A stretch of DNA of 64,000 bases, taken from positions 1 through 64,000 of the forward strand of contig DASUUH010000124.1 in assembly GCA_036374175.1 (NCBI GenBank). The letters are read 5' to 3'. The notes beneath the pieces are model-generated. The model was not told the origin of the DNA. It saw only the letters and a program-made list of their open reading frames with translations, and searched no databases. The position numbers and the translations under genes were made by a program. Source of the stretch: JASLBX01 sp036374175. Lineage in GTDB: Bacteria; Actinomycetota; Actinomycetes; Jiangellales; Jiangellaceae. Shown piece after piece: positions 27,887-35,804 of this stretch (the stretch's first letter is position 1; each line of letters opens with the position of its first letter).

Positions 27887-27974
27887 TGTCCGGCCGGACT
27901 GTTCGCTGACCAGGTGCGGCGCATGTGTCCGGCCGGACAACCCGCACAAGGGGGGCGGGTTGTCCGGCCGGACT
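27887..27974. repeat. Three palindromes between convergent usp genes
   Basis: TGTCCGGCCGGACT (27887-27900), TGTCCGGCCGGACA (27926-27939) and TGTCCGGCCGGACT (27961-27974). The first two are 39 bp apart centre to centre; the second and third 35 bp. Flanks extend the first two into a larger inverted repeat: GGGTTGTCCGGCCGGAC at 27884-27900 pairs with GTCCGGCCGGACAACCC at 27927-27943. They fill the gap between two genes that both end here (27864 and 27990), which argues for a role at transcript ends rather than as an operator. Confidence 0.88.
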
Positions 27975-27989
27975 AGTCGCGGAGGTTGA

Positions 27990-28493
27990 CTAGCGGGTGA
28001 GGTCCTCGATCTCACGCCGCAGTTGGCGAAGCAGGACACGCTGCGGAACCGCCCGCACGAGCTGCGGCGGCGGGATCACGAGCACCGGGCAGGCGGCCCA
28101 CGCCACGCAGTACCGCACGGTCCGCGAAGCTGAACCACGCCAGTTGCGGTGCCCGGAACCGAGCACCAGCAGGTCGTCGTCCCGGTCGGCCAGCCGCACC
28201 AGGGCCGGGCCCGGATAGTCGGGCAGGACTTCCACCTCGACTTTCACGTCATCCGGGAATCCGCCGAACGTCTCGGCGAAGGTCCGCATGACAAGCTCGC
28301 GGGTGTCGGCTTCGTCGACGTCACGCAGGTCCGGCGCCACTGCGTACATGCGCGGCTGTGTGAGCCAACTGCGGACGGCGACGAGCACGGCATCGCGATC
28401 CCGCGCTTCGTCGACGGCGCGTCGCAGCGCACGCATCCCAGACGGCGACGGGTCGATTCCCACGATGACCCTTCCTGGGCGGCTGGCGTCCAT
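27990..28493 (-). CDS. Universal stress protein, single domain
   Basis: A 167-residue UspA-like protein (RVIVGIDPSPSGMRALRRAV). The nucleotide loop is partly kept (LVLGSGHRNWRGSASRTVRYCV), followed by a basic C-terminal tail. The ATG at 28493 has AGAGGAGG upstream and lies 26 bp after the membrane protein gene, so it is probably the last gene of the gap transcript. Confidence 0.88.
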   Translation of the reverse strand: MDASRPGRVIVGIDPSPSGMRALRRAVDEARDRDAVLVAVRSWLTQPRMYAVAPDLRDVDEADTRELVMRTFAETFGGFPDDVKVEVEVLPDYPGPALVRLADRDDDLLVLGSGHRNWRGSASRTVRYCVAWAACPVLVIPPPQLVRAVPQRVLLRQLRREIEDLTR

Positions 28494-28519
28494 CGGTGCC
28501 TCCTCTTCTGAGCAGCCGA

Positions 28520-29254
28520 TCAGCGGCGCAGCGCCAGGTAGATCGGGATGGCCGAAAGTGCGAGCCCGACTCCGCCGACGACCAGCAACGTGATGGCGAC
28601 CGGAGTCAGCGCGGGAAACTCCGCACCGACGGTGCCGGTCACGTCAACGCCGGCGGTGGCGTCGGCGTTCATGGCCACGGCCACCCAATCGCCGGTCTCC
28701 AGCTCGACGATCAGGGTCTGCTCGCCGGGCCCCGCTGTCCAGGCCGTCCAGGCGTCCTGGTCGCCCGGCACGGTGGCCGGGGCGTCGCCGGTGTGCGGTG
28801 TGTAGGTGACCGTCTGATCGAACCCGGTGATCTCGCGCACCTGGTCGTAGGCCATACCGGCGAGGTACGGTGCGACAGCGTCTTCGGTTGCTACGCCGAG
28901 AAAGACCGGCGCGCCATCGGTCGATTCGACCTGAAGCCGCATGTCACCGATCACGTTCTCGGCCTGGAGCCAACCCGGAACCGAGGTGTCGACGGTGAGC
29001 CCGCCAGCAGCCACGGCGTAACCGTTGCTCTCGAACTCGACGGGGCCGAACTCGACGAAGCCGTCGGCATCGCGCTGAGTCTGATCAAAGATCAGCCCGA
29101 CCAGGCCGGTGATGAGGGCTCCGAGGAAGGCCAACGCGAGGATCAATCCGAGGACCAGCGCGGCCACTCGGCGACCCGTCCACGGCCTGCCCGGCTGACC
29201 GGGCGGGGCCGGTGCGCGGGGTTGAACTACTGGGGATGGTGCGCTTGTGGACAT
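28520..29254 (-). CDS. Predicted membrane protein, two helices, extracytoplasmic domain
   Basis: A 244-residue protein not matched to a named family. A proline-rich N-terminal stretch is followed by one helix (about 31-55), a roughly 155-residue soluble beta-rich region likely outside the membrane (VTYTPHTGDAPATVPGDQDA), and a second helix near 215-240. It lies between gap and a universal stress protein gene, with gaps of 30 and 26 bp, so the three are probably one transcript. Function is unknown. Confidence 0.8.
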   Translation of the reverse strand: MSTSAPSPVVQPRAPAPPGQPGRPWTGRRVAALVLGLILALAFLGALITGLVGLIFDQTQRDADGFVEFGPVEFESNGYAVAAGGLTVDTSVPGWLQAENVIGDMRLQVESTDGAPVFLGVATEDAVAPYLAGMAYDQVREITGFDQTVTYTPHTGDAPATVPGDQDAWTAWTAGPGEQTLIVELETGDWVAVAMNADATAGVDVTGTVGAEFPALTPVAITLLVVGGVGLALSAIPIYLALRR

Positions 29255-29284
29255 CGCGCAACCTCTTTTCTTGGGGCAGGAGCG

Positions 29285-30283
29285 TCAGAGCTGACGGCCG
29301 ACGAACTCGGCCAGGTCGGCCAGCCGGTTGGTGTAGCCCCACTCGTTGTCGTACCAACCGAAGATCTTGACCAGTGCGCCGTCGACCTGCGTCAACGCGG
29401 AGTCGAACACGCACGAGGAGGGATCGGCCACGATGTCGCGCGACACAATCGGAGCCTCCGTGTACCGCAGGATTCCCGCCAGTTCTCCGTCGGCCGCGTC
29501 GGCGAACGCCGCGTTGACCTCGGCGGCTGTGACGTCGCGGTCGAGGATCACCGCAAGGTCGACGAGAGAACCGTCCTCGACGGGCACCCGCAGTGCGACA
29601 CCGTCGATTCGTCCGGCCAGATCCGGCAGCACCAGACCGATCGCCCGGGCGGCGCCAGTGCTGGTCGGGATGATGTTCACGGCTGCGGAGCGGGCCCGGC
29701 GCAGGTCCTTGTGTGGGGCGTCCAGGACGACCTGGTCGTTGGTGTAGCCGTGGACCGTCGTCATGAAGCCCTTATCAATGCCGAACGCGTCGTCGAGAAC
29801 CTTGACCATCGGCACGACGCAGTTCGTCGTGCACGAGGCGTTCGAGATGACGTCGTGCACATCCGGGTCGTATGCACCGTGGTTGACCCCCATGACCACG
29901 GTGAGGTCGGCGCCCTTGCCGGGAGCCGAGATGAGCACCTTTGACGCGCCGGCCTTCAAGTGTCGAGCGGCTTCCTCACGCACCCGGAACCGGCCGGACG
30001 CTTCGATGACGACGTCGGCACCCAGCCCTCTCCAATCCAGCTGGTCAGGCTCTCGTTCGGTGGTCACCGGGATCGGGTTGTGGTCGACCAGGATCGAGTT
30101 GCCGTTCACGCGGACCGGGTATGGCAGCGGCCCGTACGTGGAGTCGTAAGCCAACAGGTGCGCCAGTGTCTCAACAGGTGCGATGTCGTTGACGCCGACG
30201 ACCCTGATGTCGCGCTCCAAGGCGCAGCGGAGGAAGTTGCGCCCGATCCGGCCGAATCCGTTGATGCCGACGCGTACTGTCAT
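29285..30283 (-). CDS. gap: Glyceraldehyde-3-phosphate dehydrogenase
   Basis: A 332-residue phosphorylating GAPDH. The NAD-binding start is VGINGFGRIGRNFLR, the active-site cysteine is in SNASCTTNC, and the WYDNEWGY motif is present near the end. The ATG at 30283 has AAGGAGCGATC upstream. Two DosR-like boxes lie 70-100 bp upstream, so this is likely a hypoxia-induced isozyme in addition to a housekeeping copy elsewhere, feeding glycolysis when respiration stops. Confidence 0.95.
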   Translation of the reverse strand: MTVRVGINGFGRIGRNFLRCALERDIRVVGVNDIAPVETLAHLLAYDSTYGPLPYPVRVNGNSILVDHNPIPVTTEREPDQLDWRGLGADVVIEASGRFRVREEAARHLKAGASKVLISAPGKGADLTVVMGVNHGAYDPDVHDVISNASCTTNCVVPMVKVLDDAFGIDKGFMTTVHGYTNDQVVLDAPHKDLRRARSAAVNIIPTSTGAARAIGLVLPDLAGRIDGVALRVPVEDGSLVDLAVILDRDVTAAEVNAAFADAADGELAGILRYTEAPIVSRDIVADPSSCVFDSALTQVDGALVKIFGWYDNEWGYTNRLADLAEFVGRQL

Positions 30284-30350
30284 GATCGCTCCTTATGGCA
30301 GCGTGAAGGACGTCACTTCCAGCCTGGTGGCGGAGCAGGTGGAAGGCAGC

Positions 30351-30385
30351 GGGCGAACGTCCCGACTCCAGGGGGCCGGAGGACC
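30351..30385. promoter_or_regulatory. Two DosR-like boxes upstream of gap
   Basis: GGGCGAACGTCCC at 30351-30363 and GGGGGCCGGAGGACC at 30371-30385, about 21 bp centre to centre, upstream of the gap start at 30283 and downstream of the PAP2 gene end. The first reads GGGACGTTCGCCC on the minus strand and matches the box at 37884. Confidence 0.6.
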
Positions 30386-30412
30386 CTGGGGGACCCGGAT
30401 GCCCACGAGTGG

Positions 30413-31570
30413 TCAGAGCGATAGGACCCACGGGCATTTCCGGCACCGGCGATGCCAGTGCGGACGGTGGACTGCCCAGTACGCCACCAGTACGAACGTG
30501 CCACCGATGAGGATGCCGGCCACGACGTCGGTGAGCCGTTGGGTGCCGAGGTGAACGCGGTACAGTGCGGTCGCGGCGACGACGAGTGCCAGCGGTGGCG
30601 CGATGAGCCAGACCGGCCAACGGCGCCGGAAGAGGACGAAAAGCACGAGTGGCGCCAGCCCGGCGATGATCGTGGCCTGAACAAGATGTCCGCTCGGAAA
30701 CGAATCCACTCCGACGAGACCGGCGACAGCCGGGTGGGGCTCGTCGATCAGGTTCTTGACGATGACGTAGGTGGTCCAGCCGCCGACCACCGCGGCGATG
30801 TAGGCGATCCCGACGACCCGGCACCGCAGCGTAGAGATGCCGATGATCGCCGCAAGCGCGAAGGCGAGTCCGGTCTCGCCGACCATGGCGAGTGGCAGCC
30901 AGGACGCCCAGTGCCAGCCACCGACAGCGACGGCAACGCTGGAGTCGGCCAGTGTTACGAATGCCGGCGGGCGGATCGCCATCAACACCACGATCAGGGT
31001 CGCGGCGGCGGCTGCGGCCGACGCCCAGCCGAGCAGCATCCGGGGCAGCTCGGGCCCGGCGACGGTAGCGGGGCTACGGCCCAGCGGCGTATGGATCAGG
31101 AGCCGGATCATCGCGGGGGACGGCGTCGGCCAGCTCAGGAAGATCCGCAGCGACAGCATGCCGATGAACACCAGCATCCCGCCGAGGACGACAGCGGCGC
31201 CCCAGACCCAGCCGATTCCCGATGCGTAGCCGGCCGGCCGAAAGTAGTTGTAGCTCGCGCCGATCAGCACATATGTGGCGACACCCAGCGCCGACATGGC
31301 GGTCAGCAGGTAGAACATTCGCGGCCGGACCGCTGAACGCAGCGCCGTTGCCGGCCGCTCTCCGGTGGAGACGAGCTGGGCGGTGGCCCGACCGGCTACG
31401 TCCAACCGCCGGTCAAGGCCTGGTGCCCGGCCCTGTTTCGAATGAAGCACGTCGCGCACCACGGTCGCGATCGAGAACAGCAGACCCGCACCCATGACGG
31501 CGGGTACGAACAGGTGCCGGTCGCCCTCACCGAGTTCGAACGGGTCGTCCTGACGTCGAGCCGGCTTCAC
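30413..31570 (-). CDS. PAP2-family membrane phosphatase
   Basis: A 385-residue membrane protein with about eight helices; the C-terminal half is a type 2 phosphatidic acid phosphatase domain. Catalytic motifs are VKNLIDEPHP (a degenerate first motif), FPSGHL, and HLGTQRLTDVVAG. The N-terminal 200 residues are membrane-spanning without a recognised family. The substrate could be a lipid or prenyl phosphate. The GTG start overlaps the phosphotransferase stop by 4 bp. It is the last gene of a four-gene operon. Confidence 0.85.
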   Translation of the reverse strand: MKPARRQDDPFELGEGDRHLFVPAVMGAGLLFSIATVVRDVLHSKQGRAPGLDRRLDVAGRATAQLVSTGERPATALRSAVRPRMFYLLTAMSALGVATYVLIGASYNYFRPAGYASGIGWVWGAAVVLGGMLVFIGMLSLRIFLSWPTPSPAMIRLLIHTPLGRSPATVAGPELPRMLLGWASAAAAAATLIVVLMAIRPPAFVTLADSSVAVAVGGWHWASWLPLAMVGETGLAFALAAIIGISTLRCRVVGIAYIAAVVGGWTTYVIVKNLIDEPHPAVAGLVGVDSFPSGHLVQATIIAGLAPLVLFVLFRRRWPVWLIAPPLALVVAATALYRVHLGTQRLTDVVAGILIGGTFVLVAYWAVHRPHWHRRCRKCPWVLSL

Positions 31571-33939
31571 GGCACTCCACCACCATCGTCATGGACGACA
31601 ACCTGGCCGCGGTCGCCATCGACGGTGACGAGCTTGCCGTCGAGGTGAGCCGCTGCGCCGGCCACGTTGAGAACGGCCGGCAGGCCGAGTTCCCGGGCCA
31701 CGACCGCGGCATGCGACAGAGGACCGCCGCGTTCGACGACGATTGCGCCGGCGGCGAGGAATGCCGGCGTCCAGGCAGCGTCCGTTGCCCGCGCGACGAG
31801 CACATCACCACGACCCAACCGGTTCGCCAGCGGTTCGTCCAGCACCTTCGCCCGCCCCGTATGTTGTCCACCACTGGCGGCCCAGCCGCGCAATACCCGC
31901 CCAGCCGGCGCCGGGGGCAGAGCTACTGGTGGCACGCCGGTGAACCGCTGTGGCAGCGGGCCGGCTCGCTCGTAACGCTCCTGCCATCGCCGCCGCAGGC
32001 TGAGCGTCCCGCGGGGCGGTGCATGACCGGCGACCGCCGCGCGTAGTTCCGAGTCACGAAGCAGATCGACTTCAGCGGCATCCTGGAGTAGGCCGCGGTC
32101 GTGGAGGCGGCGGCCGAGTTCGATGTGTACCTGCCGGACGCATCCACCAAGGGCGAGCACCGCCGCCTTGGTCCGCTCGCGCCGGGCCAACCCGGTCGCT
32201 GTGTCGGTTACGCCCGTGCGCAGTGCGCGAAGTTGGACGTCGATCACCTGACCGGTGAACAGGCGGATGCGCCGCCAGCGGGGTTGGCGGCGGAGCCGCG
32301 CCTCGATGGCGGCTTGAGCGCCACGCCGGTCGACGGGGCGGTCCGGCCACGCCGTGCCGTCGTTGGCCAGCGCTGAAATGCCGGATTCATCCCAGGTGGG
32401 GCCGGCGAACACAGATCGCGACGACAGGTCGGAGACCGGCAGGGTGAGTCCCGCGCCCGCGGTCAGCTGCTGCGTCGCCTGCCGGGCCTCCTCAACATCC
32501 AAATACCGCGCAAGGAACCGTTCGAGCCCCTGGTACGACGCGGCGGCTGCGGCCGCCACCGCCAGCTCGGCCGCCACCGCACGCGCTCCCAGGTCAAGCA
32601 GCCGGAGCCGGTACGCCAACAGCGACCTGTCGTCGAGCACGGCGATGCTCGGAGCGGTTCTCACCAGCTGATCAACGGCGACGAGCACCGTTTCGGCCTC
32701 GGCTGCGGATCGTTGTCTGGCCGCATAGATGCGTAGATCCCGGCTCAGCGACCAGTGCCGGGCCGGTGACTCGCCGTCGCCTTCGACATGAGTCCCGAAG
32801 TACGCGTGCTCCAGATCGTGCTCGGATATCCCCGGCAGTCCGGCGGCGACGGCTTTGAGAAGGTCGAGGTCGAGAGCGGCTCTGCCGCGCATTCGCTTCA
32901 CGACCGTACCCGGGCTCGACCGATCTGCTGGATTGGCGGCGATGTCGTCGAAGACCCGCCGGAGCGCCTCTTCGACCAGGAAGCTGTTCAGGTCCCACAC
33001 CAGCGGCGGGAGCACGCCGGGCAGCATCTCGTCCACCCCGGTCGACATCAGCTCCGCGGTACCGGTTGCGGAGTCGCTGCCATCCCCACCGGCGAGTGTC
33101 GTGATCGGCCTACTCTGGACCAACCACACCTGTTCGCCGTCCCAGGCCCACTCGATGTCTTGTGGTCCGCCCAGGGACTGCTCGGTGCGGCGCCCCAGGT
33201 CGGCCAGTTCGGCGAGTGGCACCGCTGGGTCGTGCGGCACTTGGGCCGGGTCGCGGGGCAGCAGCCAGACCGTGGGCGTTCGCTCACCTGATACCAGCGC
33301 GTCGGCGAGGCCCGTGACGGCTTCGACCCGAATCTGCGGGGTTCCGGTGGCCGGATCGAGCGTGAACGTCACTCCGGCCAGCCGAGCCGACACCATCTGC
33401 ATCAGCACGACCGACATGACCGCGCGGTCCGCCGGCACGCCCCACGTGTCGCGGTATGCGCGTGGTGCCGGGTGCCAGAGTGACGCCCAGGTCAGCCGGA
33501 CCGCTCGCAGCACGGCTTGCGGGTCGTCGCTGTTGATGTTCAGCGCGGAGTGGTACTGGCCGGCGAAGGACAGGCCGGCCATGTCCTCTGCATAGGCGGA
33601 CGACCGCACGGCGATTCGCCGCCCGCGGTCGATGTCTGCGGCGGCGGCGACGATTCGGGTGGCGAGGACATCTTCCAGCGGCGCCAACAGAAAGGCGGCG
33701 TCGACCTCCTCCGCGGGCAGGGTCTGGCGGCGGGCTAGCTCGATGACCGCCCGGATACTTGGATGGGCGGCGAACCGCCGGTACGCCGCGGCGGTGACGA
33801 CAGCTGACGGAGGTACGGGCAGGCCGGCCTTCAGTAACCGGTCGAGCCCGTGACCCTTGCCGCCGAGCTCACTATCGAGATCGGCCCGCTCGGCCGGGAG
33901 CCGTACCACGTCCGGGGTGGCCATCACAGCCGTGGTCAT
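31567..33939 (-). CDS. PEP-synthase/Rph-like phosphotransferase
   Basis: A 790-residue protein with the three-part layout of rifampin phosphotransferase (Rph): an N-terminal ATP-binding domain (about 1-290, with GGKGHGLDRLLKAGLPVPP and IAVRSSAYAEDMAGLSFAGQY), a middle helical region that fixes the substrate, and a C-terminal swivelling histidine domain (GGPLSHAAVVARELGLPAV). It lacks the C-terminal PEP/pyruvate barrel, so it is neither true PEP synthase nor pyruvate phosphate dikinase. It probably moves the beta-phosphate of ATP to a small molecule or pyruvate-like acceptor. Similar genes occur in streptomycete hypoxia islands. Overlaps of 4 bp join it to both neighbours. Confidence 0.82.
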   Translation of the reverse strand: MTTAVMATPDVVRLPAERADLDSELGGKGHGLDRLLKAGLPVPPSAVVTAAAYRRFAAHPSIRAVIELARRQTLPAEEVDAAFLLAPLEDVLATRIVAAAADIDRGRRIAVRSSAYAEDMAGLSFAGQYHSALNINSDDPQAVLRAVRLTWASLWHPAPRAYRDTWGVPADRAVMSVVLMQMVSARLAGVTFTLDPATGTPQIRVEAVTGLADALVSGERTPTVWLLPRDPAQVPHDPAVPLAELADLGRRTEQSLGGPQDIEWAWDGEQVWLVQSRPITTLAGGDGSDSATGTAELMSTGVDEMLPGVLPPLVWDLNSFLVEEALRRVFDDIAANPADRSSPGTVVKRMRGRAALDLDLLKAVAAGLPGISEHDLEHAYFGTHVEGDGESPARHWSLSRDLRIYAARQRSAAEAETVLVAVDQLVRTAPSIAVLDDRSLLAYRLRLLDLGARAVAAELAVAAAAAASYQGLERFLARYLDVEEARQATQQLTAGAGLTLPVSDLSSRSVFAGPTWDESGISALANDGTAWPDRPVDRRGAQAAIEARLRRQPRWRRIRLFTGQVIDVQLRALRTGVTDTATGLARRERTKAAVLALGGCVRQVHIELGRRLHDRGLLQDAAEVDLLRDSELRAAVAGHAPPRGTLSLRRRWQERYERAGPLPQRFTGVPPVALPPAPAGRVLRGWAASGGQHTGRAKVLDEPLANRLGRGDVLVARATDAAWTPAFLAAGAIVVERGGPLSHAAVVARELGLPAVLNVAGAAAHLDGKLVTVDGDRGQVVVHDDGGGVP

Positions 33940-34292
33940 GGTCCGCCACCATCATCGTTCGGCTCGGCGATCAGCCCGGCCCGGTACGCTGCAACGCACC
34001 GGTCGGCAATGTGTTCCACTGGTTCGCCCGTGGCTGCGGACCGCTCCTCGAGCCAGCGGAACAGATCACCACGCAACGGGACAGCGGGCCGCGGAGCGTG
34101 CAGGCTGACGATCAGCGCCAGCTGCACAGAAAGCGCTATGGCCAGGACGAAGACCAGATCCCAGTTCCGCGACAGGGTCGAGTCAACCAGCGCGACAGCC
34201 ACTATGACCGCCACCAGTGCGCCGAGCACTCTGTTTCGCTGGGTGGGTACGATCGCCAGCCCGTGGTTCACCTGGCCGCCCCTCCGGGTCAT
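33936..34292 (-). CDS. Small membrane protein, two helices
   Basis: A 118-residue protein of unknown family: two adjacent helices (RVLGALVAVIVAVALVDSTL and LVFVLAIALSVQLALIVSL) and a soluble C terminus with a short helical pattern (LFRWLEERSAATGEPVEHIA, then CVAAYRAGLI). The tail is reminiscent of ribbon-helix or membrane-anchored small regulators, but I cannot assign a function. The ATG at 34292 overlaps the VOC gene stop; the gene's end overlaps the Rph-like start. Confidence 0.72.
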   Translation of the reverse strand: MTRRGGQVNHGLAIVPTQRNRVLGALVAVIVAVALVDSTLSRNWDLVFVLAIALSVQLALIVSLHAPRPAVPLRGDLFRWLEERSAATGEPVEHIADRCVAAYRAGLIAEPNDDGGGP

Positions 34293-34645
34293 TGCGGGCG
34301 GTTGAGGTGCAACAGCCCGATCAGGTGACCCTCTGGATCGTTGAACAGTGCGAACTCGCCGATCGGCGGAATCGGTGTCGGACCCAGCACACGGGCGCCG
34401 CCGAGTTCCTCCGCGCGGGTGAGCGTCGCCGACAGGTCGTCCACCGCCACGTAGATGGTCACGTACGGCGGCATGTCCTCCCGGATCTGCATGATGCCGC
34501 CGCCGATGCCGCCGTCGCTGTCGTCCATCACGCCATAGCTGGGGTCTGTGGTATCGAACGTCCAGCCGAACAGGGATGTGTAGAACGCCCGGATCTTGGT
34601 CGAGTCCTGCGCCCCGATCTCGAAATGCACAACAGAGTTCAACAT
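34289..34645 (-). CDS. VOC (glyoxalase/bleomycin resistance) family protein
   Basis: A 118-residue single-domain VOC protein (MLNSVVHFEIGAQDSTKIRA, ending EFALFNDPEGHLIGL). The ATG at 34645 gives the canonical start; an upstream extension to 34726 is possible but has no support. It leads the operon with the small membrane protein, the Rph-like enzyme and PAP2. A DosR-like box is 68-82 bp upstream. The ligand is unknown; VOC proteins bind or convert small molecules, and co-expression with a phosphotransferase suggests a shared substrate. Confidence 0.82.
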   Translation of the reverse strand: MLNSVVHFEIGAQDSTKIRAFYTSLFGWTFDTTDPSYGVMDDSDGGIGGGIMQIREDMPPYVTIYVAVDDLSATLTRAEELGGARVLGPTPIPPIGEFALFNDPEGHLIGLLHLNRPQ

Positions 34646-34712
34646 GTCGCACCCCGATCTGGTGACCTCGTCTGCTGCTTCCAGCAGACCGCGTGGCGGC
34701 GTGGACACCCAA

Positions 34713-34747
34713 GAGCCAAAGGTCACCGACGGGCGGGTCTCCGGACC
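34713..34747. promoter_or_regulatory. DosR-like boxes upstream of VOC operon
   Basis: GAGCCAAAGGTCACC (34713-34727; minus strand GGTGACCTTTGGCTC) and GGGTCTCCGGACC (34735-34747), about 21 bp apart. Both are weaker than the consensus, but position and pairing match the other loci. Confidence 0.45.
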
Positions 34748-34845
34748 GTGAGTCTTTGACTCGAATCCATCGAACCGGCCTTACGTGCCGCGGCCTCGGG
34801 CGATACGTTTCGGCCAACCAGTACGCGTCTGTAGAACGCCAAGTC

Positions 34846-34859
34846 GGGACCTGAGTCCC
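34846..34859. promoter_or_regulatory. Strong DosR-like box upstream of usp
   Basis: GGGACCTGAGTCCC, with flanks TC and TTA, is the closest match in the window to the mycobacterial DosR box TTSGGGACTWWAGTCCCSAA. It is about 75 bp ahead of the tandem universal stress protein start at 34928. Confidence 0.7.
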
Positions 34860-34927
34860 TTACGGATGGCAACGATTGCTGGTGCACTTGAGCTGACTGC
34901 CATCCGTAGCGGTGAAGGAGTGCGGCC

Positions 34928-35788
34928 ATGCCTACGGCGGAAGCCAACCCACCAATTGTTGTTGGAGTCGACGGCTCGGACGCCGCGTTGGTCGCTCTGG
35001 ACTGGGCGGCAGCGGAAGCGGCGGCCGCCGGCTGGCCCCTCCGGATGGTGAACGCATATGAGGAGATGCCCCTCATACCCGTGATGGTGGCGGTGAGCGC
35101 GCGTGAGGCGGCAGAGCGCATGCTCCGCGAGGCTCGGGCCCGCCTGGAGTCTCGCGGCTTTGGCGACCTTTCGATCTCGATGGTCACGCATCACGGCTTT
35201 CCCAGGTGGGTTCTGTTGCGCGAAGCCGAGGGCGCGCGAGCGCTCGTGGTGGGTCGTGAAGGTGCCGGGCGTTTGACCGAACTGGTGCTGGGTTCCACAT
35301 CGCTCGCGTGCGCGACCCACGCGACCGTCCCGGTGGTCGTGGTGCCGGAGAGTTGGCGGCCGGTCAGCCGCGGGCAACGAATCATCACCCTCGGCGTCGA
35401 CGGCTCGCCACGCTGCGAGGCGGCCATCGAGTTCGCGTTCGCGACCGCAGCGCGGTGGCAGGCGCGCATCGTCGCGGTGGCGGCCCTGCATCTGCCTGAG
35501 CCGGTGCCCGATCTGGACGTTTCGGAGGACGCGCGGGCGCAGACGGCGGGAATGCTGGCCGACCAGCTGTCCCCGTGGCGGGCGAAGTTCGCCGGCGTAG
35601 ACGTGACAGAGGCCGTGGCGGCCGGGCATCCGGCAGCGGTGATAGCCGATCACTCGGCCGATGCGGACCTGGTGGTGATCGGCGGCCGGGGCCACGGCGT
35701 GGTGACGGGCATGCTGCTCGGTTCGGTGGCGCGCGCTGTGTTGCACCACGTGGATCGGCCGATCGCGGTGGTCCACCAGCCGGAGTGA
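34928..35788 (+). CDS. Universal stress protein, tandem-domain
   Basis: A 286-residue protein of two UspA domains (IVVGVDGSDAALVALDWAA and ITLGVDGSPRCEAAIEFAF). ATP-binding loops: VVGREGAGRLTELVLGSTS and VIGGRGHGVVTGMLLGSVA. Very similar in layout to the protein encoded at 26980-27864. A GAAGGAG site precedes the ATG. A strong DosR-like box is upstream. It ends 16 bp before the end of the convergent M20 peptidase gene. Confidence 0.93.
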   Translation: MPTAEANPPIVVGVDGSDAALVALDWAAAEAAAAGWPLRMVNAYEEMPLIPVMVAVSAREAAERMLREARARLESRGFGDLSISMVTHHGFPRWVLLREAEGARALVVGREGAGRLTELVLGSTSLACATHATVPVVVVPESWRPVSRGQRIITLGVDGSPRCEAAIEFAFATAARWQARIVAVAALHLPEPVPDLDVSEDARAQTAGMLADQLSPWRAKFAGVDVTEAVAAGHPAAVIADHSADADLVVIGGRGHGVVTGMLLGSVARAVLHHVDRPIAVVHQPE

Positions 35789-35804
35789 ATCCGTCCGGGG
35801 GGAG

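Noticed and set aside
31567..33939. Pyruvate phosphate dikinase or PEP synthase
   Set aside because: The C-terminal PEP/pyruvate-binding barrel is missing and the histidine domain is at the C terminus, as in Rph-type enzymes.
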